A DNA stretch of 64,000 nucleotides from Paenibacillus sp. V4I7 (GTDB taxonomy: Bacteria > Bacillota > Bacilli > Paenibacillales > NBRC-103111), in NCBI RefSeq assembly GCF_030817275.1, contig NZ_JAUSZD010000001.1, forward strand, positions 62,001-126,000. Direction: 5' to 3'. Position 1 is the stretch's first letter; each line of letters begins with the position of its first letter. The notes under the pieces are model-generated. The model ran no database searches and was not told where the DNA came from. It worked only from the letters and a program-made list of their open reading frames with translations. Below, in pieces: positions 42,692 through 51,937 of this stretch. The position numbers and the translations under genes are program-made.

Positions 42692-43438
42692 ATGGAACAA
42701 TTATTACAACACAGCGGTAATCAAAAAGAATTACTTGAAATTGCAGAGAAGCACGCTCGATTGATCCAGGGAGTAGTAATCGGAGAAGTTGGGCGAGAAG
42801 CGTCGGTGAACTTCATTTCATACGGCGTGGGCGGGGTATATATCCATTTCACATTCCATGCCCTGTTTACCGGTGCAGAGACGCAGTTTTATATATCGAT
42901 CGCTGACAAGGAATCAGATAAAGGAGTTCTTACTGGCTACAAAGGGGACTGGAGCTGCCCCATGGCCATGATGGATGCTTCCCATACCGTCAATACATTG
43001 TTCCCCGTTTTGCCGTATAAACAAAAACGCGGAATACTTAGAGAACTTGGCAAGCTGATGTATAAAGTTCTTTCCGAATTTGATTCAAAAGCAACATTAA
43101 ATCTTGATTCAGAGTCCATACGTGCAGTTTTAACGATCGACCGATATGAGGTCTTGACTGACATTGAATGGATCGAAGAGATGATGGATGCCAATTCTAG
43201 CAACCTAGAGTATCGTGTGTTGATTGAAAAAAACACTGGCGATTCTGAGTATAGTGCTTATATACCGGCGATCCGGAAGACTGTAGAAGGCAACGAATTG
43301 GGAGATGTCCTTTTAGGGGCGAAGAACCTTATTACGAATTGCGTTCAGGACGCTCTCAGGGGAAATCTAACACTCCCAGAGGATAAATCATTCATTGATA
43401 CCGTAATCATCAATGCAGACGTCCTTCGGAAGCATTGA
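42692..43438 (+). CDS. Orphan protein with HicB-like C-terminal part, 248 aa
   Basis: ATG 42692 behind GAGAGGGG. The N-terminal 180 residues match nothing I know (beta-rich, YGVGGVYIHFTFHALFTGAE). The last 60-70 residues (YRVLIEKNTGDSEYSAYIPA ... GNELGDVLLGAKNLITNCVQ) resemble the HicB antitoxin core. No HicA toxin gene is adjacent. It may be a DNA-binding regulator or remnant module; uncertain. Confidence 0.55.
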   Translation: MEQLLQHSGNQKELLEIAEKHARLIQGVVIGEVGREASVNFISYGVGGVYIHFTFHALFTGAETQFYISIADKESDKGVLTGYKGDWSCPMAMMDASHTVNTLFPVLPYKQKRGILRELGKLMYKVLSEFDSKATLNLDSESIRAVLTIDRYEVLTDIEWIEEMMDANSSNLEYRVLIEKNTGDSEYSAYIPAIRKTVEGNELGDVLLGAKNLITNCVQDALRGNLTLPEDKSFIDTVIINADVLRKH

Positions 43439-43703
43439 ATAGGTCTTAGATCATGGCAATCGTTATTAAGAGTAGTGCGAATAGGGTGATAGCAAGCGGG
43501 AAACATCTTTAAGGATAACCGAATTTCGTTCCCGCTTCATAATTGGATGATAAGAATGCAATCCAGACTATTAAAGAAAATTGCTATTAAATGTCCAATA
43601 GTTTAATTAAGTTTTAAAACATAAGTATAAAATGGCAATAAACGGTGATCATGGATTATAGAAGGATTGGATAAATCTTACTATTATTAGGTGGTGATTA
43701 TCA
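43439..43703. other. Promoter region of the RsfA-like gene
   Basis: AT-rich, no gene seen. A GTGGTGATT ribosome site lies just before the GTG at 43704. Confidence 0.3.
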
Positions 43704-44468
43704 GTGAATGACTCTATTTATGAGGATAATAATAGTTTAAATGAGTTTAATAATCGTAATAAGTATCCACATTGGAGCAGTAATGATAAAGAGATTCTCT
43801 TTAATCGAGTAAATGATGCACTATCCGCCGGACGTGAAGCTCAGGATATTTTTGAAGAGATAGCCAAAGAGCGTAAAATCTCCTGGACAACAGTTCGTAA
43901 TCATTTCTATCGAATTAAACGTAAATCTCGAAATAAAAAAGCTAATAAATCCAAATCAGCGCATTTTGGAGTAAAAAAACAGATGGCGTGGACACCCACT
44001 CATGATCTCATGATACTCGATGCACTCAAGGTAGAATCGAAAAAAGAAGATGCCTATCGAAAATTAGCTCCGATTATTGGTCATAGCATACAAGCAATCA
44101 GGCAGAGATATTACTCTGTACTTCGTAAAACTATCAAGGACGAAAATAAAGATTTAAGTATTAGTATTTTTAAACATGACAAGCACGGTCACTGGAGTAA
44201 GTCGCTTGATCTAATTAGGGTAGAAATAGAATCGTTAGAAGCTGAAAACAAAAGACTGAAAGAAAAACTTCACAATGTACTGGAAGAACTTGATGAAGCT
44301 AAAAATGAAACTAATGAATGGCAGACTAAATATAAAATACTTGAACAGGATTCTGCCGACATTCTTCGGATTATTAATCGGGCGCGTAAAATTGAAATGG
44401 CTCCAGATGAAGCCAATACAGTTTTTCAAATGGATAAGAACGGGAACTTAGAAAGGGTAGGTCCCTAA
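43704..44468 (+). CDS. RsfA-like Myb/SANT-domain transcriptional regulator
   Basis: A GTG start at 43704 follows TAGGTGGTG. Two SANT-like helical domains (about 22-72, WSSNDKEILFNRVNDALSAG ... WTTVRNHFYRIKRK, and about 94-138, AWTPTHDLMILDAL ... IRQRYYSVLRK) are followed by a coiled coil (about 175-220). This is the layout of RsfA, the prespore regulator of Bacillus. It links the element to sporulation, or controls plasmid genes in the spore. Confidence 0.7.
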   Translation: MNDSIYEDNNSLNEFNNRNKYPHWSSNDKEILFNRVNDALSAGREAQDIFEEIAKERKISWTTVRNHFYRIKRKSRNKKANKSKSAHFGVKKQMAWTPTHDLMILDALKVESKKEDAYRKLAPIIGHSIQAIRQRYYSVLRKTIKDENKDLSISIFKHDKHGHWSKSLDLIRVEIESLEAENKRLKEKLHNVLEELDEAKNETNEWQTKYKILEQDSADILRIINRARKIEMAPDEANTVFQMDKNGNLERVGP

Positions 44469-44538
44469 ATAGATGCCGTTCTACTAGATATTTAATGGCC
44501 GTTGATTGACATGCGCAAAATATTAGGAGGAAATCCCA

Positions 44539-45204
44539 TTGATCTCGAAAGAGGAATTTTTTCAAAAGATTGAGGAAAGGAAGGCTAATACAGCTAAGTG
44601 TGAAAAACTCGCATCCGAAAATCTAAATAATGTTTACTTCCAAATTTCTATGATCCGAGAAGGTTATGACGGGATAATTCACAAGATTATCGAGAATGGA
44701 GGGTTGATTGACCTTAAAGATAATCATGGGAAAACTCCTTTAATGGCAGCCTTTGAAGTGGGGAACCTTGAACTCATAAAGAAATTGATAGAAGCCGGAG
44801 CAAACCTCAATCAAAAAGATAATAATGGACTTCGGCCGTTTTTATATGCAGCGATGAACGATCGCATACATTGCATTGAAGGTTTTAGACAATATTTAAC
44901 TTATAGAATGATTAAGTTTGAATTTGGTGGATATTATAGGGAATTTTTAATAAACCAGTATAATAAAAAGGATAATTCAGTGAAAATTGATAAGGAGTTA
45001 TTTAATCCTTTGGTCTATAGTTATAAGATTGAAGTCATACTTAGAAGCGGTAAGAAAACAAAAGCTCAAATCAAATCACAATATACCTTTCATGATCTGG
45101 TCGATCATCTAAAGTCGATGTCTGACCATAAAAAAGATGAATTTTTTACAGGTCCTGATTATGCTTTCAGACCAAAGGATGTAGCGTATATATCACTCCT
45201 TTAA
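44539..45204 (+). CDS. Ankyrin-repeat protein, 221 aa
   Basis: A TTG start at 44539 lies 7 bases past AGGAGG. Residues about 52-110 (GLIDLKDNHGKTPLMAAFEVGN ... LIEAGANLNQKDNNGLRPFL) are two ankyrin repeats, followed by a basic alpha/beta region. It is likely a protein-binding adaptor. No adjacent partner is evident. Translation start from SD context. Confidence 0.65.
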   Translation: MISKEEFFQKIEERKANTAKCEKLASENLNNVYFQISMIREGYDGIIHKIIENGGLIDLKDNHGKTPLMAAFEVGNLELIKKLIEAGANLNQKDNNGLRPFLYAAMNDRIHCIEGFRQYLTYRMIKFEFGGYYREFLINQYNKKDNSVKIDKELFNPLVYSYKIEVILRSGKKTKAQIKSQYTFHDLVDHLKSMSDHKKDEFFTGPDYAFRPKDVAYISLL

Positions 45205-45244
45205 CAAATTACATACTTCTTCAAAAAGTAAGTGAAAGTTCAAA

Positions 45245-45270
45245 TAAAAAAAAGGGCGCCGTAGGCACCT
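45245..45270 (-). terminator. Terminator of the yolD-uvrX operon
   Basis: In the minus-strand RNA, GGTGCC and GGCGCC pair around TAC (one wobble), followed by C then a T run of nine. It lies about 5 bases beyond the YolD-like stop and may also terminate the rightward ankyrin gene. Confidence 0.75.
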
Positions 45271-45274
45271 TTTT

Positions 45275-45634
45275 TTATTCAAACATCGACTCAACATCAA
45301 TAAGCTCTACTTTAATTAAATCTTTAAACCTAACCCATTCATGTTCTTGAACCGTAGCGTCGATATACAAGCGAAATGCATCACGCTGATGACTCGTAAC
45401 ACGGCCAGTCAATGTCCGCGACTGGTATTCTCCGTAGATAGTAACCTCTACCAGCTGACTGTAAACTTGTGACTGCGTAAGCGCGGCAGCCATCGTGTGA
45501 GCTTCTTGTTCGTCCATCCTCGGTCTTTCGATACGTGTTTCTTCTTTTTGTTGCAGTTTAATGGCTTCGCGATGTTGAGGGAGCATCATCCTCGAAGATT
45601 CCCACAGACCGTTGTTCTGCAGCTTTTTACTCAT
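45275..45634 (-). CDS. YolD-like protein
   Basis: 119 aa, ATG 45634, overlapping the polymerase gene by 4 bases. The N-terminal WESSRMMLPQHREAI and the beta-rich C-terminal part (VTIYGEYQSRTLTGRVTSHQ ... EHEWVRFKDLIKVELID) match YolD-like proteins, which in Bacilli always sit next to a UvrX/Y-family polymerase gene. The function is not known; it may regulate the polymerase. The coupling here supports the family assignment. Confidence 0.85.
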   Translation of the reverse strand: MSKKLQNNGLWESSRMMLPQHREAIKLQQKEETRIERPRMDEQEAHTMAAALTQSQVYSQLVEVTIYGEYQSRTLTGRVTSHQRDAFRLYIDATVQEHEWVRFKDLIKVELIDVESMFE

Positions 45635-46893
45635 TTGAAATGTCCTCCAATTTTGCTACCTCTATCTAATGCTTGCCCGGAATCCAATAGTGAAGAGGCT
45701 CTCATTATCGCTGTGCTGCCAAACCTATCCTTGATTGTATCCGTCACTTTTTCGAGTGCTCGTATCTTCGGCACATCTTCAAACATGTTGAGTTGATATG
45801 TCTCGTCATCGGCAAGCTGGCTTAATGTAACGCCAACACGTCTAACGGGTAATGTGTTCCAGTAGCGATAAAATAGGGTCTTCGCGGCGCTGTAGACCGC
45901 ATTCGTGCTGTTTGTTGGGTCTGGCATTTTTTGTTGCCTACTGAAGCCTGTAGGAGCATCAAAGGGGCTACACATACAACTGACAGACACGACCGATCCC
46001 ATAAAACCTTTCCGCCGCGCATCCCGGCATATCTCCTCTGTTAGCTCTAAGAGAATCGTGTCCACCTCACGAGAATTTAAAAAATCTCTTGGTAAAGTCA
46101 TCATGTGCCCTATACTTTTAGGCGCTATATCGAATGTATTGGGAGTCACTGGACTGTTATCAATTGAATTGGCAGTTCTCCACATGATTTCGGCATGAAT
46201 GTCTGATTGTTTGCCGAAAAGTACGCGGAATTTATCTTTGAGTTTCGGCAGTGGTGTTCTGGCAATATCGCCAATTGTATGCATGCCGAGTCTTTCGAAA
46301 TGAGATGTCATCCGGCCGGCTACTCCGAACATTTTCTCAACCGGTTGAGGCCAGAGTAGTGTTGGAATTTGATCCTTCTCCAGTGTGAAAATACCACTTT
46401 CGTTTTTCTTCGCCCATATCGAATTTGCCATTTTGCTCATCATTTTGTTGGATCCGATACCAACTCTGACCCTAACCCCTGTCTGCTGCATTACTTGATT
46501 CTGAATCATTCTTGCAATTGTATCAGCATCGCCAAACTGATTAATAGAACCTGTCACGTCAAGCCAACTTTCATCTATGGAAAATATTTCCACTAGGTCG
46601 GTGAATTCTTGATATATGCGCGTAATTTGCATGGAAACGTCGATGTAATGTTGCATGCGCGGCTTCATTACAATAAGCTCCGGGCACTTACCTAATGCCT
46701 CGCCAAGCCGATCCGCGGTCGTAACGCCAAAACTCTTTGCGATCGGACAAGCAGCTAAAATTATTCCGCTGCGCCGTTCAACAGAGCCTGCAACAGCTAC
46801 GGGTCGATAACGAATATTCGGGTGATCTGCCTTTTCGACTGAGGCATAAAAAGACATGCCATCCGCGAGCATTATAACTTTTTGATCCTTCAT
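45631..46893 (-). CDS. uvrX: Y-family DNA polymerase (UvrX/UmuC-like)
   Basis: 420 aa. The catalytic aspartates and acid are in place: LADGMSFYASVE (first Asp) and SIDESWLDVT (Asp-Glu). A thumb HhH-type region (QPVEKMFGVAGRMTSHFE) follows. Near residue 378 the sequence QLNMF followed by EDV is a canonical beta-clamp-binding motif. It should bypass DNA lesions with low fidelity, as part of the SOS response. It overlaps the YolD-like gene and the upstream small gene by 4 bases each. Confidence 0.9.
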   Translation of the reverse strand: MKDQKVIMLADGMSFYASVEKADHPNIRYRPVAVAGSVERRSGIILAACPIAKSFGVTTADRLGEALGKCPELIVMKPRMQHYIDVSMQITRIYQEFTDLVEIFSIDESWLDVTGSINQFGDADTIARMIQNQVMQQTGVRVRVGIGSNKMMSKMANSIWAKKNESGIFTLEKDQIPTLLWPQPVEKMFGVAGRMTSHFERLGMHTIGDIARTPLPKLKDKFRVLFGKQSDIHAEIMWRTANSIDNSPVTPNTFDIAPKSIGHMMTLPRDFLNSREVDTILLELTEEICRDARRKGFMGSVVSVSCMCSPFDAPTGFSRQQKMPDPTNSTNAVYSAAKTLFYRYWNTLPVRRVGVTLSQLADDETYQLNMFEDVPKIRALEKVTDTIKDRFGSTAIMRASSLLDSGQALDRGSKIGGHFK

Positions 46894-47258
46894 AGTCGGC
46901 TCCGCAAATCTGAAAGAGTGGTCATGAGCTCTGCTTTTACTAAACTGCGGAGCATGCTGAAATGATGCACATATCCACGTATTTTATACTCAACGTCTAT
47001 ACCTGATTTACCCGGCGTTGTGCTAAGTATTTTAATTCCGCGTTGTCGCATCTTTTGCTTAATCTCCTGAATAACTCGATATATTGTGCCTTCGATATCC
47101 TGTAAATAATGAATTACATGGTTGTAAATGATACGATCTTCAAATGCCTTCATTTCGTTCATGTCACGAGTAAGCATGTCAAGCAGAATAGGAAGGAGCG
47201 TATATTCTTTGACGAGTTGTAAATCATCGTTTGTAATAGCCTGTTCGTCTAATGACAT
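46890..47258 (-). CDS. First gene of the uvrX operon, 122 aa helical protein
   Basis: ATG 47258 behind GGTGGTGG. The sequence is mostly helical (LLPILLDMLTRDMNEMKAFE ... YLQDIEGTIYRVIQEIKQKM), with a C-terminal RGYVHHFSMLRSLVKAEL stretch resembling small proteins paired with uvrX in Bacilli. It overlaps uvrX by 4 bases. It is probably an SOS-controlled accessory; function unknown. Confidence 0.7.
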   Translation of the reverse strand: MSLDEQAITNDDLQLVKEYTLLPILLDMLTRDMNEMKAFEDRIIYNHVIHYLQDIEGTIYRVIQEIKQKMRQRGIKILSTTPGKSGIDVEYKIRGYVHHFSMLRSLVKAELMTTLSDLRSRL

Positions 47259-47277
47259 ATTTCCACCACCATAATAA

Positions 47278-47289
47278 GAACATTTGTTT
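47278..47289 (-). promoter_or_regulatory. LexA (Cheo) box and sigma-A promoter of the uvrX operon
   Basis: GAACATTTGTTT agrees with the Bacillus LexA consensus (GAAC-N4-GTTY). Just upstream on the minus strand, TTGCAT, 17 bases, and TATATAAT give a sigma-A-like promoter. It lies 20 bases before the first gene start. DNA damage would release LexA. Confidence 0.6.
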
Positions 47290-47639
47290 GTATCTTATTA
47301 TATAACGAAGACGGTTTGTCTATGCAAGTTAAATTTTTGGAAATGCTGAATGCATTTACATTCTCTTTGATAACGGCGGCCTCGAGGGATAGATGGAAGG
47401 TTCAGCATCACTCGAATCTCTGGTTTTAAGTGGTATCTAAAATCGGAGAACTAAGTAGCAGCCGCGTTGCCGCGAAGAATGAGAATGTAGTTTCCGCGGA
47501 TTATATGTTTATGTATGAATTAATAGGTTAATATTAGAAATATATCTTAAATTGGGGGCGGGAAAGTTGTCATTCTCGTACTTGAAAAAGCAACCGCTAA
47601 GTTCTGTTGGCGCTGCTAAGGAAAAAGGGGTGTGTACAT
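47290..47639. other. Promoter region between divergent genes
   Basis: It holds the SOS promoter (-10 and -35) leftward and the AAGGGGTG ribosome site rightward. A possible 32-codon frame (TTG near 47568, ribosome site GGGGCGGG) is weak. No other gene is seen. Confidence 0.35.
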
Positions 47640-48335
47640 TTGAAACGATCACTCGATACTCTTGAACATGATCTTCAAGGAAAGATTTATCGACTAAGTA
47701 ATGAAATATTAAATTTAGAGAAAACCCCTTTTCCTGCCGGCTTTGTATACGAACCGAATACTGTAGAAATGTCACAATTATTTAGTGAGGTTCGAGGTAA
47801 CAATTCAATAAGCAAAGAGCAGTTTGTTGCCTATCTAATTAAAGAAAAGATGAAACTTCAGGAGATTCTAGTGTTGATTCAAAACTATAAAAACGATCCT
47901 ACATTCATGGCTCCACATGTTCTCTGCGCAAAACCAAAGCTTGTTAGAAAAGACAGTTTTGAGAGGATTGGGTCACCGACACAATACATAGGGCATATCG
48001 TTAAAGACACTGGATATGTATCCAATTCGATTGTATTGGAATACCATCCAGAAGAAAGATTAGTTTATTTGAAACATACTTATAGAGGGAAAGTTAGAGA
48101 TGAGGACGGTGGGTTTCTGCTATCAGAGGACGATTTTGCTACTTCCGTTCTTTCTCACATGCTCAGAATAGTGGATCCACACTTCAAAAAACAACAGATT
48201 CCTTTAAAAGATCTTACTGTTCTAGCAGTAGATGTTGATGATGTAGAATACATTTTGAATGTTGTGTCAGAGACCACTTCATATACTGTTGGAGTTAATA
48301 AAGAAAAAGTGTTATTTCAGGATGAAGACAGATAG
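47640..48335 (+). CDS. Hypothetical protein, 231 aa
   Basis: TTG 47640 lies 7 bases past AAGGGGTG; the longer frame from 47607 has no SD. The N-terminal half is helical, and the second half is beta-rich (YIGHIVKDTGYVSNSIVLEYHP ... VYLKHTYRGKVRDEDGGFLL). Soluble, no catalytic signature. It is transcribed away from the uvrX operon, from a promoter not identified. Function unknown. Confidence 0.55.
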   Translation: MKRSLDTLEHDLQGKIYRLSNEILNLEKTPFPAGFVYEPNTVEMSQLFSEVRGNNSISKEQFVAYLIKEKMKLQEILVLIQNYKNDPTFMAPHVLCAKPKLVRKDSFERIGSPTQYIGHIVKDTGYVSNSIVLEYHPEERLVYLKHTYRGKVRDEDGGFLLSEDDFATSVLSHMLRIVDPHFKKQQIPLKDLTVLAVDVDDVEYILNVVSETTSYTVGVNKEKVLFQDEDR

Positions 48336-48581
48336 CTTCAGCTAGAGATGTTGACTAAACATGAACAGAAAATAAATGACGAAAGATGAGCTGCAGCGCA
48401 GCGCGCTACAATTCTATTTTTTTGCATAATTCTCTCAGGTTAGTAAGGCATGCAACTCCAAGTTGTAGGTGATGCTTTCATGACCTTTGATTTTTTCGCT
48501 TTTCCGTAATCTTACAATCCACGCACGGAACCATTTTATTGATTATAATTAACATGCGGCTTGGAAGCACGTGATCAGCAC

Positions 48582-48612
48582 AGATGCCACAGATCGAGAT
48601 TCTGTGGCATCT
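48582..48612. terminator. Hairpin between convergent genes
   Basis: A 12-bp perfect inverted repeat, AGATGCCACAGA at 48582-48593 and TCTGTGGCATCT at 48601-48612. There is no T-run, so it may be a weak bidirectional terminator. The interval 48336-48640 holds no gene. Confidence 0.4.
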
Positions 48613-48640
48613 GATGATAGATTAATGGTTTGTTTAATTT

Positions 48641-50227
48641 TTATCCAGCCAAATTATCCATTACCTGCGAACGCCATTGAATCGCCAAACGTTGCGCTTC
48701 TTGGATATCGAGACCTAATAAATAGATTTTTTTGGGCTTTTTCGGATGGATGATCAACAAGGCACTTGAGTTACCGACTGGGATCTCTTTAATCAAAGCG
48801 TCTCCAGGTTGAAACTCATGAAGATCCAGACTTAACATGTTCTCCCGAAAGAAGGTCATGACATGGGAAACCTGAAAACGCGACCAACCATAAAACACTT
48901 CAACGGCATGATACATATCCCCTTTGGCTTTTTTGAAGTAATCCAAAAGTATCTTCTTTTTCTCTTCAATATCTACAATCAAACGACCTGGTATTTCCGG
49001 TAAAGATGGTGCAGGATCTTCATCGCAGATAGAATAATCATTTCTCTCTTTTACCCACATCGCAAACTTCGTCGGCTCGTTTTCGATTACATTTAATTCT
49101 TCATCAAAGTTAATCTCCGGTCCATTCTCAACCTTTACCCGCGACTGAATGTAAGTAAGCAGCTCTTTTGAAGAATCTATTTCTCCTTTTTCTGCTTTCA
49201 GGTAAGCAAGATAGAAGTAGGTGTAAAAATACCCTTCTTCAGTATGTAGGACATAGCCTTCCATTTCGGTAGGGATAAGAGTCTCATATTGCTCTTGTGC
49301 TTTGGTGAAGTAGCATTCTGCAGTCTCTAGGAAACCGTGCTTCAAATAAGTTGACCCCATGTAGTAATAGGTCTCAGGGCAAAAGTGAAGTCTCTCAATT
49401 AAGAAGTTACCTGCAGATTCTACTTCGGCTGGTGTTACGCATTTATCTAAGTTGTGATTTATTGAGAAGGAATAGGAGCTCGCCGTATCTTCAATCCAAT
49501 AAACGCGTTCTGTTTCGTCAGGTTCATTTAGATTTTCACAACCGAGACTTACTTCTTGCCAGTTCAATTTCCAATCTAAAGTTTGCTCTTGCATGGAGGA
49601 CCAATCACCACGAATTTTAAGTACCTTGCGGGACTCGATGATTCGAAGAAAGTTCTCCGCTTGGCCAAGAGTCCAAATGGGTGTAGCACCTAATAATTCC
49701 ACTGGAGCCGGCAAATTATCACCGTTGGATCGAAACGCCGCCAATTGACGCTGGCTCCAACCGATGATCGAGGCAAATTCCTTAATACCGATACGTTGTG
49801 TAAGTCGATTGAATTGCTCATTGTATACATAATGGAGGTCATCACGTACATGTTCTTTGTGTACTAAATTCGGAGCTTTAAGAAGCAGTTCTAATAACTT
49901 TCGCGTATATTCGGTCCAAGACACCCAAAGCTCGGTTTTCAAGATGTCATTATATTCCTCTAGGATTTCATATAGCTTTCCTATTGAACTGCCATGTACA
50001 ACACGAAAAATCTGTCCGTCCAATCTAGTGATTTCTGCGAGCTTTGATAAATCCATCCGGTTTTTTATACTCTCCGCTAAATTAGGGAGTGCTTCGGCAG
50101 AATTTTTCTTTGCATTTGCTGCCCATGCGCGGACGCTCAATTCGTGTTTTATGTATGCGAAATACGTTCCTAAATCATTAAACTCCTTGTACTGGGTAGT
50201 GGGGTACCCGGTAGTCATTTTCTCCAT
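48641..50227 (-). CDS. HTH-TPR family regulator-like protein, paralogue 1
   Basis: 528 aa, ATG 50227 with GAGGG upstream. The N-terminus YKEFNDLGTYFAYIKHELSVRAW and residues about 130-175 (YNEQFNRLTQRIGIKEFASII ... GWSQRQ) match the gene at 51938. IGIKEFASIIGWSQ is a helix-turn-helix-like segment. TPR-like helices (YYYMGSTYLKHGFLETAECYF) lie near 310-380. A second HTH-like motif near 470 (GDMYHAVEVFYGWSRFQVSH) is only in this copy. It may sense a peptide or partner protein, as HTH-TPR regulators do. Two AGTGT palindromes lie upstream. Confidence 0.65.
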   Translation of the reverse strand: MEKMTTGYPTTQYKEFNDLGTYFAYIKHELSVRAWAANAKKNSAEALPNLAESIKNRMDLSKLAEITRLDGQIFRVVHGSSIGKLYEILEEYNDILKTELWVSWTEYTRKLLELLLKAPNLVHKEHVRDDLHYVYNEQFNRLTQRIGIKEFASIIGWSQRQLAAFRSNGDNLPAPVELLGATPIWTLGQAENFLRIIESRKVLKIRGDWSSMQEQTLDWKLNWQEVSLGCENLNEPDETERVYWIEDTASSYSFSINHNLDKCVTPAEVESAGNFLIERLHFCPETYYYMGSTYLKHGFLETAECYFTKAQEQYETLIPTEMEGYVLHTEEGYFYTYFYLAYLKAEKGEIDSSKELLTYIQSRVKVENGPEINFDEELNVIENEPTKFAMWVKERNDYSICDEDPAPSLPEIPGRLIVDIEEKKKILLDYFKKAKGDMYHAVEVFYGWSRFQVSHVMTFFRENMLSLDLHEFQPGDALIKEIPVGNSSALLIIHPKKPKKIYLLGLDIQEAQRLAIQWRSQVMDNLAG

Positions 50228-50250
50228 ATTATCCCTCTTTTCTATTGAAT

Positions 50251-50302
50251 AGTGTAATTTACACTTATCATAGAGTTATTTTTGTTTAGTGTCAAATACA
50301 CT
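50251..50302 (-). promoter_or_regulatory. Two AGTGT palindromic operators upstream of the HTH-TPR gene
   Basis: AGTGTAATTTACACT (50251-50265) and AGTGTCAAATACACT (50288-50302) are 15-bp dyads with the same 5-base arms, centred 37 bp apart. They lie 24-75 bases upstream of the start at 50227, overlapping the expected promoter, and may be autoregulatory sites. Confidence 0.55.
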
Positions 50303-50681
50303 AGATGATTATGATACTATTTATTTCCAAATAGTAAGCTATACAAACATTCTTGCAACCAAATAAAAAATTAAGGTTACAACCACCAAGAAGATGATAT
50401 CAAGTGGGATTTAAATGATCTGGATGCAGTGGGCGAAAATTAACGGATTGGTACGCAGCGCGGTTTTACGATCGTGGATATGGGACATGGCTGCGCGATG
50501 CTTCTGCGCTATAGCTGTGTGTACAACATAACCCTAGAATCGTTTGCTGGATTCAGAGATAACAGGAGAGTTGAACTTACCAAAACTTAGTGTTTTTAGT
50601 GGAATAAACAATCTATTAATGGGTTAGAATTAGTAGTAATAGATTAAGATCTGAAATAAAATAAGGGGAGAATATGTAAAA
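50303..50681. other. Intergenic region, no gene seen
   Basis: Divergent promoters are expected here. I see no credible reading frame or strong structure. Confidence 0.25.
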
Positions 50682-50933
50682 ATGGATAGAAAAGAAGTAT
50701 GGGAGATGACTCTTGAAGAACGTCTAGCCAGGCTAAAGAAACGTATACCTAAAACTGTTTGGATGAACCATGGAGTTGTAGAATCAGCAAGACTAATTTC
50801 AATCGAAGATAAAGAACGCCTAATTAACGAGCTCCAAGGATTATTAAACAGACTTGATGCACACACTCATTATTGGGAAGATGTATTAGTTGAGCTGAAG
50901 AAGCCTCCAATTTTATGTGTAGTAAATGAGTAG
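50682..50933 (+). CDS. Hypothetical protein, 83 aa
   Basis: ATG 50682 with GGGGAGAA upstream. A helical protein (MDRKEVWEMTLEERLARLKK ... DKERLINELQGLLNRLD) with a Trp-rich middle and hydrophobic C-terminal tail. No recognised domain; soluble. Stands alone. Confidence 0.55.
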   Translation: MDRKEVWEMTLEERLARLKKRIPKTVWMNHGVVESARLISIEDKERLINELQGLLNRLDAHTHYWEDVLVELKKPPILCVVNE

Positions 50934-51141
50934 CCTAGATTCAAAATGATAGGATTTACTTGTTCTTCCGTTTCTTACTCATACGGACTATATTGACGAT
51001 CGGAAAGCCATGTACATTGGTGTAATCATTTGATACGGAACATGGGTGGTAACCGTGTACCGGTCTGACAAAGGCGTCCGTAAAAGGCAGAAAGAGGATT
51101 GTAGCCGACTACTAGTTAGATTGAAGGAGAATGAGGAGAAT

Positions 51142-51849
51142 ATGTTGATTTCCAAGCAGCTTAGGGAAAAGTGTAAGGAGAGAGGGTATACCATTGCGGC
51201 CGGCAAAGATTTTGTTTTTCAAAAGCGTACAAATTTCCGAATCAAGGAGACAAGCACTGGGAATCAGTTGAAAATGGGGATCCTGAATACAATTTCAGAA
51301 TTGGATTTTGCATGCTTCGATGATACATCATCTTATAGTCCCGATTTTAAGGAGCTCTTAATGGAGCTGGTTGAACATATCGCCGTGAAGTATCAGGCAA
51401 AAATGGTTTCATTCAGCTTTCACGTTGATGTTGATTTTCTTTCTAAGAATGGGTTTATCCCAAAAAAAGAAACTAAGGGCTACAGGGAATGGGAGCAGCT
51501 ATTTGCCGGATCGTTGATATGGAATGGCGACGCTCTGGTGAAGGTATATGATACAGAAGCGAATTTCGAACGGATAAACATTCACAAATCTATTGTCGAC
51601 ATTCTCGAACAGGCAGGAATCAAAGATTTTAAAATTAAACACCAATGGTTCTCTATTTGGGTTTGGTGGTTATCAGGGGATCAGCTTCGGCGCGTCGATA
51701 TTTATCCTTCGACTCAAGGTCATTTTGAATTGTCTTTTGACAGCCGAACTTCACACGGTATTATCCGGTATGCAAAGGACCAAGATGAATTGTCCCGGTA
51801 CATAGTTCAATTTACAAACACGTGTAATATCGAAGATATTGCAATTTGA
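51142..51849 (+). CDS. Hypothetical protein, about 235 aa
   Basis: The frame is open from GTG 51046 or 51055 (after GGGTGG); ATG 51142 follows GAGGAG very closely, so the start is undecided. The sequence starts MLISKQLREKCKERGYTIAA and continues as an alpha/beta, aromatic-rich protein (FDDTSSYSPDF, HQWFSIWVWWLSGDQLRRVD). No known domain recognised. It precedes the second HTH-TPR gene by about 90 bases. Confidence 0.5.
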   Translation: MLISKQLREKCKERGYTIAAGKDFVFQKRTNFRIKETSTGNQLKMGILNTISELDFACFDDTSSYSPDFKELLMELVEHIAVKYQAKMVSFSFHVDVDFLSKNGFIPKKETKGYREWEQLFAGSLIWNGDALVKVYDTEANFERINIHKSIVDILEQAGIKDFKIKHQWFSIWVWWLSGDQLRRVDIYPSTQGHFELSFDSRTSHGIIRYAKDQDELSRYIVQFTNTCNIEDIAI

Positions 51850-51937
51850 TAGGGGCGGCTGTCAATGAAAAAAATAGATTTCGGTTTTTTTCTAGGTCGA
51901 GGATAAAATAGATACTTATAATAGGGAGGATGAAACA

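Noticed and set aside
47568..47666. 32-codon plus frame starting at TTG near 47568
   Set aside because: The SD is weak and the frame overlaps the better-supported start of the gene at 47640.
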